Shown in pieces: positions 1 to 7,684 of a DNA stretch of 36,764 nucleotides. This DNA is from Acidimicrobiales bacterium (GTDB taxonomy: Bacteria > Actinomycetota > Acidimicrobiia > Acidimicrobiales > Acidimicrobilacustridaceae), in NCBI GenBank assembly GCA_030830565.1, contig JAURMR010000025.1:1-36764 (forward strand). The letters run 5' to 3'. The position numbers and the translations under genes are program-made. The notes under the pieces are model-generated. The model worked only from the letters and a program-made list of their open reading frames with translations. It did not search any database and was not told where the DNA came from. Numbering within the stretch: position 1 is the first letter of the stretch; every line of letters begins with the position of its first letter.

Positions 1-2417
1 ACACTGACACCATTGCCCGCTACCAGCGCATGCGCGGCAAATCGGTCTTCTATCCAATGGGATGGGACGACAACGGCCTGCCCACCGAACGCCGGGTGCA
101 GAACTACTACGGCGTGCAGTGCGATCCCTCGCTGCCGTACGACCCCAACTTCGCAACGCCGACACCTATGTCTGATCGTCCAAAGGAAGATCAGAAGAAA
201 CTTCCGGCGCAGATCAGCCGCCGCAACTTCATCGAGTTGTGCAACACGCTCACCGCTGAAGATGAAAAGGCATTTGAAGAGCTCTTCCGCACGCTCGGAC
301 TTTCGGTTGACTGGTCGCTCACTTACGCGACCATCGATGATCGGTGTCGTCGCGTTGCCCAGCGCGCGTTCCTTCGCAACCTTGCACGCGACGAGGCCTA
401 CCAAGCAGAAGCTCCAGTGTTGTGGGATGTCGACTTCCGTTGTGCAGTTGCTCAGGCTGAACTTGAAGATCGCGAAATGCCCGGCGCATATCACCGCCTG
501 CCTTTTGTGCGCACTGATAACGGCGAACCGATTCACATCGAGACCACGCGCCCTGAACTTCTTGGCGCATGCGTTGCGCTCGTTGCCCACCCCGACGATG
601 TGCGTTACAAATCACTCTTTGGTTCCACCGTTCGCACACCGCTGTTTGGTGTTGAAGTTGAAATCAAGCCGCATGAACTCGCCGATCCCGAAAAGGGATC
701 AGGCATCGCAATGATCTGTACGTTCGGCGATCTCACCGACGTCATCTGGTGGCGTGAGTTGCAACTCGAAACTCGCTCGATCATCAGCGTCGACGGTCGC
801 ATCCAGTCCGAAGCACCAGAGTGGATCGTGAGCGCAGGCGACGCTGCCGTCGCTGCATATAACGAACTCGCCGGCAAAACGATCAAGCAAGCACAGGTCC
901 GCATCGTCGACCTGTTGCGCGACGCCAACCAAATCGACGGCGAACCAAAGCCGATCACGCATCCGGTGAAGTTCTTCGAAAAAGGCGATCGCCCTCTCGA
1001 AATTCTCACCAGCCGTCAGTGGTACCTGCGCAACGGTGGCCGCGATCTTCCGTTGCGCGAGGCGCTGCTCGAACGAGGCAAAGAACTTCACTGGCATCCG
1101 CCCCACATGCGCGTTCGCTACGAAAACTGGGTGAACGGCCTCAACGGCGACTGGCTCGTCAGCCGGCAGCGGTTCTTTGGTGTTTCATTTCCGATTTGGT
1201 ACCCGCTCGACGCCGATGGTTCGCCCATCCACGATCAACCCATCACCGCTGACGAATCCGCCCTCCCCATTGATCCTGCGACCGACACGCCTACGGGCTA
1301 CACCGAAGCACAGCGTGATGTTCCGGGCGGCTTCACCGGCGATCCCGATGTCATGGATACGTGGGCGACCTCTTCGCTCACTCCCCAGATCGCAACCGGC
1401 TGGGGCGAAGACGACGACTTGTTCGCTCGCACCTTCCCAATGGACATGCGCCCGCAAGCACACGAGATCATCCGCACGTGGTTGTTCTCCACCACCGTTC
1501 GTTCGCATCTCGAGCACAACTCGATTCCGTGGCGTAACGCCAGCATCTCCGGCTGGGTACTCGACCCCGATCGCAAGAAGATGTCGAAGTCGAAGGGCAA
1601 TGTCGTCACTCCCCTTCATCTTCTAGAGCAGTACGGCTCCGATGCCGTTCGCTACTGGGCAGCAAGCGCTCGCCCTGGCACCGACACCGCCTTCGACGAA
1701 GGCCAGATGAAGATCGGTCGCCGTCTTGGCATCAAACTGCTCAACGCGAGCCGTTTCGCACTTGGACTTGGATCTGAAGATGGCGTCGCTCAGATTCATG
1801 ATCCGTCTGCCATTACCGAACCGCTCGATCGCGCAATGCTCGCCGACCTTGCTGCGCTCGCTGAAGATGCAACCACCGCATTCGATGGTTACGACTACGC
1901 CCGTGCCCTCGAACGCACCGAAGCGTTCTTCTGGCAGTTCTGCGATCAGTACCTCGAACTCGTGAAGACCCGCGCCTACGGAAGTCGCGGCGACGCTGCT
2001 CGCTCAGCCCAAGCTGCATTGCAGCTCACACTGTCGACGCTGCTCCGTCTTTTCGCACCGTTCCTTCCCTTCGTCACCGAAGAAGTGTGGTCGTGGTGGC
2101 AGAGCGGTTCAGTCCACCGCGCGCCGTGGCCCGATGCATCACAACTTCGAGATGCTGCGGCCGATGGCAATCCGCTCGCCTATGCGATGGGTGCAGAAAT
2201 CCTCAGCGCTGCACGTCGCGCAAAGACTGAAGCGAAGCGTTCGCTCAAGTGGCCGGTCGATCTCATCGACGTCACTGACACCACGCCACGCACCGAGGCG
2301 TTCCAAAGCGTTCTTGAAGATGTTCGTGAAGCGGCGAACGCAACGTCAGTCAGCGTCGCCGTCGGCGCTGAAGCCAGCGTCGCTGTCACCCTCGCCGACG
2401 ATCCCGACGCCGTCTGA
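1..2417 (+). CDS. valS: Valine--tRNA ligase, 5' end cut by window
   Basis: Class I aminoacyl-tRNA synthetase that charges tRNA-Val in the cytoplasm. The reading frame is open from base 3, so the N-terminus with the HIGH motif lies outside the window. Visible are the Rossmann segment (YPMGWDDNGLPTERRVQNYYG), the inserted editing (CP1) domain, the second catalytic signature KKMSKSKGN encoded near 1574-1600, and the helical anticodon-binding domain (about 1800-2330). The KMSKS context (KKMSKSKGNVV, then GTDTAFDEGQMKIG) resembles archaeal/rickettsial ValRS more than the usual bacterial KMSKSLGN form. After the anticodon domain the protein ends in a short acidic tail (ADDPDAV), so the C-terminal coiled-coil arm of ordinary bacterial ValRS seems absent. 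The last 72 bp overlap the convergent mechanosensitive-channel gene. Identity is secure; the evolutionary type is inferred from motifs. Confidence 0.96.
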   Translation, partial: TDTIARYQRMRGKSVFYPMGWDDNGLPTERRVQNYYGVQCDPSLPYDPNFATPTPMSDRPKEDQKKLPAQISRRNFIELCNTLTAEDEKAFEELFRTLGLSVDWSLTYATIDDRCRRVAQRAFLRNLARDEAYQAEAPVLWDVDFRCAVAQAELEDREMPGAYHRLPFVRTDNGEPIHIETTRPELLGACVALVAHPDDVRYKSLFGSTVRTPLFGVEVEIKPHELADPEKGSGIAMICTFGDLTDVIWWRELQLETRSIISVDGRIQSEAPEWIVSAGDAAVAAYNELAGKTIKQAQVRIVDLLRDANQIDGEPKPITHPVKFFEKGDRPLEILTSRQWYLRNGGRDLPLREALLERGKELHWHPPHMRVRYENWVNGLNGDWLVSRQRFFGVSFPIWYPLDADGSPIHDQPITADESALPIDPATDTPTGYTEAQRDVPGGFTGDPDVMDTWATSSLTPQIATGWGEDDDLFARTFPMDMRPQAHEIIRTWLFSTTVRSHLEHNSIPWRNASISGWVLDPDRKKMSKSKGNVVTPLHLLEQYGSDAVRYWAASARPGTDTAFDEGQMKIGRRLGIKLLNASRFALGLGSEDGVAQIHDPSAITEPLDRAMLADLAALAEDATTAFDGYDYARALERTEAFFWQFCDQYLELVKTRAYGSRGDAARSAQAALQLTLSTLLRLFAPFLPFVTEEVWSWWQSGSVHRAPWPDASQLRDAAADGNPLAYAMGAEILSAARRAKTEAKRSLKWPVDLIDVTDTTPRTEAFQSVLEDVREAANATSVSVAVGAEASVAVTLADDPDAV

Positions 2418-3488
2418 CGGAGGCATATTCGCCTTTGATGCCGCTTTAGGTGTCGGCGGCTTTGGCGGTGGAGTTTCGGTCAGCACGACCTGCGTCGGTG
2501 AACCGGCATAGGCAAACGAGATTCCGCGCTCGTCAAAGGTTTCCTTCAGGCGTGCCCGCAACTCGCGCAACACGCCGAACTGAGCTGCAGGCTCGGTCTT
2601 GATCACCATGCGCACATGCACACCATCGGGATCGAACTCTTGAATGCCCCAAATCTCGGCGCGTTCGGTGATCTTGGTTGACCATTCCGAATCGGCCTGA
2701 ATGGTGTCAGCGACTTCCTGCATGACATCACTCACTGCGGAGATGTCGGCGTCATACGGAAGCACAACGTCGATGAGCGCGCGCGCCCATTCCTGACTTT
2801 TGTTCGCAACCTTCACGATCTGCCCGTTCGCGACGTGCCACATCGTTCCCTCTGGGTCACGAATATGCGTTGCCCGCAACGTGATGCGTTCTACGACGCC
2901 CTTCGCACCGCCGCCGACGTCGATCGTGTCGCCAACACCGAACTGATCCTCCGCGACGATGAAGAAACCACTGATGAAATCTCGGACCATCGTTTGCGTT
3001 CCAAAGCCCAACGCAACACCAACAATGCCCGCAGTGGCGAGAAGCGGACCAAGGCTGATCCCCAATATTTCAAGTGCAAAGAACATAGCGATGAACCACA
3101 CCAGTGCTGTACCGATCGATCGGAAGACAGCGGTAAGCGTTTCGAGACGAGCATCCGTGCGTACCGACGAGTCTCCCGAGGCCAGCAGAACCTCTGAGGT
3201 GCGGCGACGCAATCCACCTTTGCTCACTCGATTCTTCGACGAGCCCGGAAGGAACAACCGGTTCATCGACCGAGAAACCATCCGACGAACGATCATTGCC
3301 ACGAGCCCCGCGATGATGACCACGCAGAGAATCGAAAGTGGTTTGGCGATGAACCATTCCGCGGCGCGAGCCCACGCCTTTGAACCGGTCCAGTCGAAAA
3401 CGCGCTCGCAGAACCATCCGGTGTTGTCTCCACACGCATTCTGAAGCGCTGCGGGATCGGTTGCGGCGAGGACCAGGGAATCAATCAC
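2346..3488 (-). CDS. MscS-family mechanosensitive ion channel
   Basis: Small-conductance mechanosensitive channel that releases solutes on hypo-osmotic shock; inner-membrane protein. N-terminal hydrophobic segments (about residues 45-65 and 125-145) precede the hallmark pore helix and MscS beta domain: ATAGIVGVALGFGTQTMVRD, then ISGFFIVAEDQFGVGDTIDV. The alpha/beta C-terminal domain follows, then a Pro-rich stretch (ETPPPKPPTPKAASK) and an acidic Gly/Asp tail. The frame is open up to a GTG at 3521, but that codon sits inside the terminator hairpin of the upstream sod gene. I therefore place the start at the in-frame GTG at 3488 (380 aa); no clear ribosome site supports either. The acidic tail is encoded antisense to the last 24 codons of valS. 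Family assignment is secure; ion selectivity and start are not. Confidence 0.88.
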   Translation of the reverse strand: MIDSLVLAATDPAALQNACGDNTGWFCERVFDWTGSKAWARAAEWFIAKPLSILCVVIIAGLVAMIVRRMVSRSMNRLFLPGSSKNRVSKGGLRRRTSEVLLASGDSSVRTDARLETLTAVFRSIGTALVWFIAMFFALEILGISLGPLLATAGIVGVALGFGTQTMVRDFISGFFIVAEDQFGVGDTIDVGGGAKGVVERITLRATHIRDPEGTMWHVANGQIVKVANKSQEWARALIDVVLPYDADISAVSDVMQEVADTIQADSEWSTKITERAEIWGIQEFDPDGVHVRMVIKTEPAAQFGVLRELRARLKETFDERGISFAYAGSPTQVVLTETPPPKPPTPKAASKANMPPSDGVGIVGEGDSDAGFSADGDAD

Positions 3489-3507
3489 GACTAGTGACGG
3501 TACGCGA

Positions 3508-3533
3508 AACGGGACCCCCACAGGGGTCCCGTT
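3508..3533 (-). terminator. Hairpin terminator of the superoxide dismutase gene
   Basis: A perfect 11-bp inverted repeat (AACGGGACCCC at 3508-3518, GGGGTCCCGTT at 3523-3533) with a 4-nt loop lies 25 bp downstream of the dismutase stop on the minus strand. There is no U-tract, as is common for actinobacterial terminators. It also covers the GTG at 3521, which argues against that codon as the start of the downstream channel gene. Confidence 0.75.
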
Positions 3534-3557
3534 CGAGAATTAGGCACTGCGCTGGGA

Positions 3558-4139
3558 TCAGGACGCCAGGTTGGCGTTCACAAAGTCCCAGTTGACGAGG
3601 TTGTCGAGAACGACCTCGATGAACTTGGCGCGTGCATTGCGGTAGTCGATGTAATAGGCGTGTTCCCACACATCGATCGTGAAGAGCGCCTTGGCGCCGT
3701 GCTTCATCGGAAGATCGGCGTTCGGGGTCTTCATGATGGCGAGCTTGCCGTCCTTTTCGACGAGCCATGCCCAACCCGAACCGAACTGCGTAAGGCCAGC
3801 ATCGGTGATCTGTGCACGGAAGGCGTCGTAGCCACCGAAGTCGGCGGCGATGCGATCGGCGATTGCACCAGTGGGCTGACCGCCACCATTGGGTGACAGT
3901 GAGTTCCAGAAGAAGGTGTGATTCCAGACCTGCGCTGCGTTGTTGAACAGCGGTCCTTCGGCCTTCATGATGATGTCCTCAAGCGAGGCGTTCTCGTCGG
4001 CGGTGCCGGCGACGGCCTTGTTCAAGTTGTCGACGTAGGTCTGATGATGCTTGCCGTAGTGGTATTCCATGGTCTCGGCACTGATTGTCGGTGCGAGCGC
4101 ATCTTGGGCGTACGGCAGAGCGGGAAGCTCGAAAGCCAT
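3558..4139 (-). CDS. sodB: Superoxide dismutase, Fe-type
   Basis: Converts superoxide to oxygen and hydrogen peroxide. 193 aa, normal for the Fe/Mn family. Metal ligands are visible at H27 (EYHYGKHH), H74 (VWNHTFFW), D156 and H160 (DVWEHAYY). Gln70 in AAQVWNH, the NGGGQPTG loop and FGSGWAWL match the iron-type pattern of E. coli SodB rather than the Mn-type common in actinobacteria; true metal use cannot be read from sequence. The frame is open further upstream, but the start at 4139 has a good ribosome site (GAGGAAGG) and begins the conserved MAFELPALPY motif. A -10-like TAGATT at 4180-4185 overlaps the stop codon of the upstream Rpf-like gene. The transcript likely ends at the hairpin at 3508-3533. 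Confidence 0.95.
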   Translation of the reverse strand: MAFELPALPYAQDALAPTISAETMEYHYGKHHQTYVDNLNKAVAGTADENASLEDIIMKAEGPLFNNAAQVWNHTFFWNSLSPNGGGQPTGAIADRIAADFGGYDAFRAQITDAGLTQFGSGWAWLVEKDGKLAIMKTPNADLPMKHGAKALFTIDVWEHAYYIDYRNARAKFIEVVLDNLVNWDFVNANLAS

Positions 4140-4179
4140 GAAGGTTCCCTTCCTCGGAAGTTCGTTGGTGAGGATCGGC

Positions 4180-4185
4180 AATCTA
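4180..4185 (-). promoter_or_regulatory. Candidate -10 box for the dismutase gene
   Basis: TAGATT on the minus strand, about 40 nt before the sod start, leaving room for a short leader carrying the GAGGAAGG ribosome site. The first three bases are the TAG stop of the Rpf-like gene. The same hexamer occurs before the starts at 15418 and 23736. No clear -35 is seen. Confidence 0.45.
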
Positions 4186-4731
4186 GCGGAGTCCAAGCAA
4201 ATCAGAGCAGCCGGGCCAGGCGCCCCATCCCGACCCTTCGAGCACCCGTTGTGCAACTTCGATCTGCTGCTCACGAGTCGCATCGGCAGCCACTTCGGCA
4301 AATTCGGTGCCGCCATTCGAGGCCCACGTGCCGTGGGCAAAGCCGAGACCACCCGAAAACCCAGCCACTGAATCGGTGGCCCAGTTGCCGCGGGTCTCGC
4401 AATGAGCCAACGCGTCCCAGACGCCTGGGTCCGATGGATCAACGATGACGGCCGGGCGGGTTTGCACTTGGCGAGCCGACACAACCGTGGTGGGCGGAGG
4501 GGGCGGAAGTTGGGCCAATTGTGCGGCCACATTGGCCATCGCGCTGTACATGTCGACTGACTCAACAGCAACAACAGGAACGGTCGCTGTGGGTTCTTCG
4601 CCCTTTGCGCTCGTGGCGCCGGTGACCACACCGACAACGGCGACTGCCATCACCAACACGAAGGCCAGGACAACAACGGCACCGTGGGAGAGGCGAACAG
4701 CGGAGAGTGCGGGAAAGCGGACTGCAGACAT
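4183..4731 (-). CDS. Resuscitation-promoting-factor-like secreted transglycosylase
   Basis: Predicted peptidoglycan-cleaving protein of the Rpf/transglycosylase-like family, acting outside the membrane in cell-wall remodelling or exit from dormancy. 182 aa. A single hydrophobic segment at about residues 18-40 acts as signal or membrane anchor. A linker with a run of prolines (about 76-80) leads to the Rpf core at about 104-176 (WDALAHCETRGNW to GWGAWPGC). Glu112 in CETRGNW is at the catalytic position, and Cys111 and Cys175 match the family's conserved disulphide pair. The ATG at 4731 has a ribosome site AAAGGAG eight bases upstream. The gene sits just upstream of sod on the same strand, with its TAG stop inside the sod -10 candidate. 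There are no LysM or G5 domains, so it is a minimal Rpf. Confidence 0.88.
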   Translation of the reverse strand: MSAVRFPALSAVRLSHGAVVVLAFVLVMAVAVVGVVTGATSAKGEEPTATVPVVAVESVDMYSAMANVAAQLAQLPPPPPTTVVSARQVQTRPAVIVDPSDPGVWDALAHCETRGNWATDSVAGFSGGLGFAHGTWASNGGTEFAEVAADATREQQIEVAQRVLEGSGWGAWPGCSDLLGLR

Positions 4732-5002
4732 CGTGTGCTCCTTTCGTGCGCCTCCATAAGCTCCGCGACGTTCACGGAGACTCCGACCGGGCGGACCCGT
4801 TCGTCATGGAATTGCAACAAAGCACACAAAGGTTTGTTGGGTTTGTCATCGAACTGCAACGACCCTCGGGCCCATTTCTACGTGACATCGGACACGCCCC
4901 AAGGCCCCCTTGGGATCGCTCCAGCAGTACACCAAGTTATTCACAGGAGATCCACAGGCAGGAAACCCCTTTTTTTGACGCGAAATCTGTTTCGGCCGGG
5001 GT
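4732..5002. other. 271-bp intergenic region upstream of the Rpf-like gene
   Basis: This is the longest non-coding gap in the window. Its contents are: the ribosome site of the Rpf-like gene; two imperfect 18-nt direct repeats (4801-4818, 4843-4860); a CTCCG/CGGAG hairpin candidate at about 4761-4782; two DnaA-box-like 9-mers (ttattcaca 4937-4945, agatccaca 4948-4956); and a T7 run at 4970-4976. I found no convincing riboswitch or small ORF. Confidence 0.5.
4801..4860 (-). repeat. Two imperfect 18-nt direct repeats before the Rpf-like gene
   Basis: On the minus strand GTTGCAGTTCGATGACAA (4843-4860) and GTTGCAATTCCATGACGA (4801-4818) match at 15 of 18 positions and are spaced 42 bp apart, about four helical turns. 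They lie 70-130 bp before the Rpf-like start, a plausible place for regulator binding. No regulator is assigned. Confidence 0.5.
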
Positions 5003-5653
5003 TCAAACGCCAGAAATGCCGACCGGGCAGGTCACCCCGGTGCCACCCAAACCGCAGTAGCCATTCGGGTTCTTCGCCAAGTACTGCTGGTGGTAGTCCT
5101 CGGCATAGAAGAACGGACCAGCCAGTTCAATGTCGGTGGTGATTGGGTCGAACTTCGCGTCCGCCAGCATTTCGCCGAACCGAAGAGCGCTCGCCTGCGC
5201 TGCATTCAGTTGCGCATCGTCGGTGCAGTAGATCGCCGAGCGGTACTGCGTGCCAATGTCGTTGCCTTGGCGCATGCCCTGGGTCGGATCGTGGTTCTCC
5301 CAGAAGCACCGCAGCACTGCGTCAAGATCGGTCTGGGTACGGTCCCACACCACAAGCACAACTTCGGTGTGACCGGTGAGACCCGAGCAGGCTTCTTCAT
5401 AGGTTGGGTTCGGTGTGTAGCCGCCGGCATAACCGACCGCCGTCGTGTACACACCGGGCAGCTGCCAGAACTTCCGCTCTGCACCCCAGAAACAGCCCAT
5501 TCCCACAACGATGGAATCGCAGGTCTCGGGGAACGGAGGGGTCATGGGCGTTCCAAGGACGAGGTGTGCTGGAGCAACGGCCATCGTGGTCTCGCGACCA
5601 GGAAGCGCTGCATCGGGGACGACCATCTCGGGTGTGCGGGATCCAAAGAACAT
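5003..5653 (-). CDS. msrA: Peptide-methionine (S)-S-oxide reductase MsrA
   Basis: Repairs oxidised methionine in proteins, using thioredoxin as reductant. 216 aa, similar in length and layout to E. coli MsrA, including the N-terminal DAALPGR segment. The catalytic motif GMGCFWGAE places the nucleophile at Cys54. Recycling cysteines Cys200 (GYCGLGG) and Cys209 (TCPVG) are near the C-terminus. [22 protein letters not shown] and [21 protein letters not shown] are family signatures. The ATG at 5653 has no ribosome site, but a -10-like TAGCCT ends six bases before it, suggesting a leaderless transcript. It is divergent from the MenC-type gene with 53 bp between, so the two promoters share the gap. 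With the nearby dismutase it forms an oxidative-stress neighbourhood. Confidence 0.97.
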   Translation of the reverse strand: MFFGSRTPEMVVPDAALPGRETTMAVAPAHLVLGTPMTPPFPETCDSIVVGMGCFWGAERKFWQLPGVYTTAVGYAGGYTPNPTYEEACSGLTGHTEVVLVVWDRTQTDLDAVLRCFWENHDPTQGMRQGNDIGTQYRSAIYCTDDAQLNAAQASALRFGEMLADAKFDPITTDIELAGPFFYAEDYHQQYLAKNPNGYCGLGGTGVTCPVGISGV

Positions 5654-5659
5654 AGAAAA

Positions 5660-5665
5660 AGGCTA
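5660..5665 (-). promoter_or_regulatory. Candidate leaderless -10 box of msrA
   Basis: TAGCCT on the minus strand followed by six bases and the ATG at 5653; no ribosome site lies between. It fits the TANNNT-N6-8-start pattern repeated in this window. Confidence 0.5.
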
Positions 5666-5694
5666 CCGCCGAAAACCACAATCGGCCCGGGTCG

Positions 5695-5700
5695 TAGGCT
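5695..5700 (+). promoter_or_regulatory. Candidate leaderless -10 box of the MenC-type gene
   Basis: TAGGCT, then CATTCC, then the ATG at 5707. The spacing places transcription start at or next to the start codon. No -35 is evident. Confidence 0.5.
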
Positions 5701-5706
5701 CATTCC

Positions 5707-6840
5707 ATGCGCATTGAGGCGATCGAACTGCGAATCATCGCCCTTCCGATGGTGTCGCCGTTCGTTGCGGCTCATGGCACCGTCAGCACCCGCACCTCCG
5801 TCATTGTTCGCGTGATCGGTGCCGACGACGAAGGCTGGGGCGAATGCGCCGCCCTTCCCGATCCCACCTATACCGAGGAATACGTCGATGGCGCGTTTCT
5901 CGCACTCGAGGAACAACTCATTCCGCGACTCCTTGCAACTGACGGAACCATCCGCGCAGGCGACCTCGGTTCCCTGTTCGCCGATGTCGTTGGTCATCCA
6001 ATGGCGAAAGCATCGCTTGAGCTGGCATTGCTCGATGCAGAAGGTCGTCGGGCCGGAACGTCTTTGGCAAACGTGCTTGCGCCGCATCCTCCAGGGCCAT
6101 CCGAAATCGTTCCCGCAGGGGTCGCCATTGGTCTTCTGGCATCACCCGAGGACCTCGCTACGGAAATCACGAGTCGAGTTACCGAGGGATATGGCCGCAT
6201 CAAGATCAAGATCGCGCCTGAACGTGACATCGAATTTGTTCGAGCAGCTCGCAACGCAATCGGACCGAACCTTGAATTAAGTGTCGACGCCAACGGGGCC
6301 TACACACTCAACGATTCACATGCGCTGGCCGGACTCGACGAGTTCAACCTTGCGTACGTCGAACAACCACTCGCCGCCGACAACCTTCTCGACCACGCCG
6401 AACTCGCACGTCGCATCAACACCCGCGTCTGCCTCGACGAATCGCTGACCTCGCCAACCGTGACTCGTGTAGCGCTCGATATGGGTGCTTGTTCGGTCGT
6501 TTGCGTCAAGGCGCCGAGATACGGAAGTTGGCTCGAAGCAGCCTCGGTGCTTGATCATTGCGCCGGTCTAGGAATCGACGCGTGGGTGGGAGGAATGCTC
6601 GATTGTGGTCTCGGTCGCGCAGCCAACATCGCGCTTGCCGCCCACCCCGGCGCGACGCTCACTGGCGATATCGCTGCAACCAGTCGCTTCTTCACCGACG
6701 ACATTTGTGCGCCGATCACGGTCGACGGTCGAGATGGGCAGGGAACCATTTCCGTGCCCTCAGACTCTGGGTTGGGTGTGGCCCTCGAAGCCGCTGCTCT
6801 TGCTCGGCTGACTCAACGATTAACCACGTTCCGCCGCTAG
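5707..6840 (+). CDS. menC: o-Succinylbenzoate synthase / enolase-superfamily enzyme (MenC type)
   Basis: Enolase-superfamily protein of 377 aa with the muconate-lactonising N-terminal cap (about 1-120) and barrel domain. Catalytic residues are all visible: the K166-x-K168 pair (RIKIKI), metal ligands D194 (SVDANGAY), E219 (YVEQPL) and D244 (CLDES), and K268 (VVCVKAPR). The C-terminal WVGGMLDCGLGRAANIALA segment is typical of MenC/N-acylamino-acid racemase proteins. It would dehydrate SHCHC to o-succinylbenzoate in menaquinone synthesis, or racemise N-acylamino acids. A D-aminoacylase-type hydrolase lies about 1 kb away, which makes the second role worth considering. No other men genes are in the window. 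The ATG start follows a leaderless-type -10. Confidence 0.85.
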   Translation: MRIEAIELRIIALPMVSPFVAAHGTVSTRTSVIVRVIGADDEGWGECAALPDPTYTEEYVDGAFLALEEQLIPRLLATDGTIRAGDLGSLFADVVGHPMAKASLELALLDAEGRRAGTSLANVLAPHPPGPSEIVPAGVAIGLLASPEDLATEITSRVTEGYGRIKIKIAPERDIEFVRAARNAIGPNLELSVDANGAYTLNDSHALAGLDEFNLAYVEQPLAADNLLDHAELARRINTRVCLDESLTSPTVTRVALDMGACSVVCVKAPRYGSWLEAASVLDHCAGLGIDAWVGGMLDCGLGRAANIALAAHPGATLTGDIAATSRFFTDDICAPITVDGRDGQGTISVPSDSGLGVALEAAALARLTQRLTTFRR

Positions 6841-6868
6841 TGCCTCGGTGGCCCTAATGTCATCGCCC

Positions 6869-7657
6869 ATGAGTCTTCTCGATCGTTTCCGCGTTGATGG
6901 CAAAGTCGCAATCGTCACTGGTGCAGGTCGCGGTATTGGCGCTGCCTCTGCCCTCGCCCTTGCCGAAGCTGGCGCCGATGTCGCCATCACTGCTCGCAGT
7001 GCTGACCAACTCGAAGAGATCGCAACCGCTATTCGCGGTTTCGGTCGCCGTGCATTCGTGCTTCCGGGCGATGTCAACAAACTCGATTTCCTGACCGAGT
7101 TCGCCAACGCTGCCAAAGAGGAACTCGGCAAGATCGACATCGTGGTGAACAATGCCGGCGGCTCACCACCCGCTGCGATCACCGATGTCACCGCCAAGTC
7201 CTTTGAAGATGCGTTTCACTTCAACGTAACGACGGCGCTTGCACTTACCCAGGCCTGCATTCCGCAGCTCGTTGAGAATCATGGTTGCGTGGTGAATATC
7301 TCCTCGATGGCAGGACGCACTGCTGCTCGTGGTCTCACGCAGTACGGCGTCGCAAAAGCGGCACTCACTCACCTCACCCGTTACCTCGCAACTGACCTCA
7401 ATCCAAAGGTGCGCGTCAACGGCATCGCCGTTGGCTCCACCGCAACCTCAGCGCTTGAGACAGTGCTCGTGATGCCGGAAATTCGCGACGCAATGATCGC
7501 CAACACACCGCTCCGCTTCATCGGCGAACCGGAAGACATTGCGCTGGGTGTTCTGTATCTGTCGTCACCGGCAGCGCGTTATGTGACCGGCAAGATCATC
7601 GAAATCGATGGCGGCACAGAATCAAGCACGCTCGAAATGCCGATTCCGGACTTCTGA
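6869..7657 (+). CDS. Short-chain dehydrogenase/reductase
   Basis: NAD(P)-dependent oxidoreductase of the classical SDR type, 262 aa. The cofactor motif TGAGRGIG is near residue 20, NNAG (VVNNAGG) follows in mid-protein, and the catalytic Ser (NISSMAG) and Tyr-x3-Lys (QYGVAKAAL) are present. The C-terminal TGKIIEIDGG is the usual cofactor/tetramer segment. The frame has three possible starts (GTG 6848, ATG 6857, ATG 6869), none with a clear ribosome site. I chose 6869 because MSLLDRF directly precedes the first conserved strand, as in relatives. It follows the MenC-type gene by 28 bp on the same strand and is probably co-transcribed. The substrate is unknown; FabG-like ketoreduction or alcohol oxidation is possible. 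Confidence 0.9.
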   Translation: MSLLDRFRVDGKVAIVTGAGRGIGAASALALAEAGADVAITARSADQLEEIATAIRGFGRRAFVLPGDVNKLDFLTEFANAAKEELGKIDIVVNNAGGSPPAAITDVTAKSFEDAFHFNVTTALALTQACIPQLVENHGCVVNISSMAGRTAARGLTQYGVAKAALTHLTRYLATDLNPKVRVNGIAVGSTATSALETVLVMPEIRDAMIANTPLRFIGEPEDIALGVLYLSSPAARYVTGKIIEIDGGTESSTLEMPIPDF

Positions 7658-7684
7658 GCAAACGGTTTCGTTAACTCCGATTCG

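Noticed and set aside
3489-3521. GTG at 3521 as start of the MscS channel
   Set aside because: It lies inside the hairpin terminator of the sod gene.
4140-4637. N-terminal extension of the superoxide dismutase by 166 residues
   Set aside because: It would overlap most of the Rpf-like gene in another frame; ATG 4139 has a strong ribosome site and starts the conserved protein.
4937-4956. DnaA-box-like 9-mers as a replication origin
   Set aside because: Only two imperfect boxes, no dnaA or dnaN genes and no AT-rich unwinding stretch.
4732-5002. c-di-AMP (ydaO-type) riboswitch upstream of the Rpf-like gene, as in other actinobacteria
   Set aside because: I could not find the conserved riboswitch core motifs on the minus strand; only short hairpins and direct repeats are visible.
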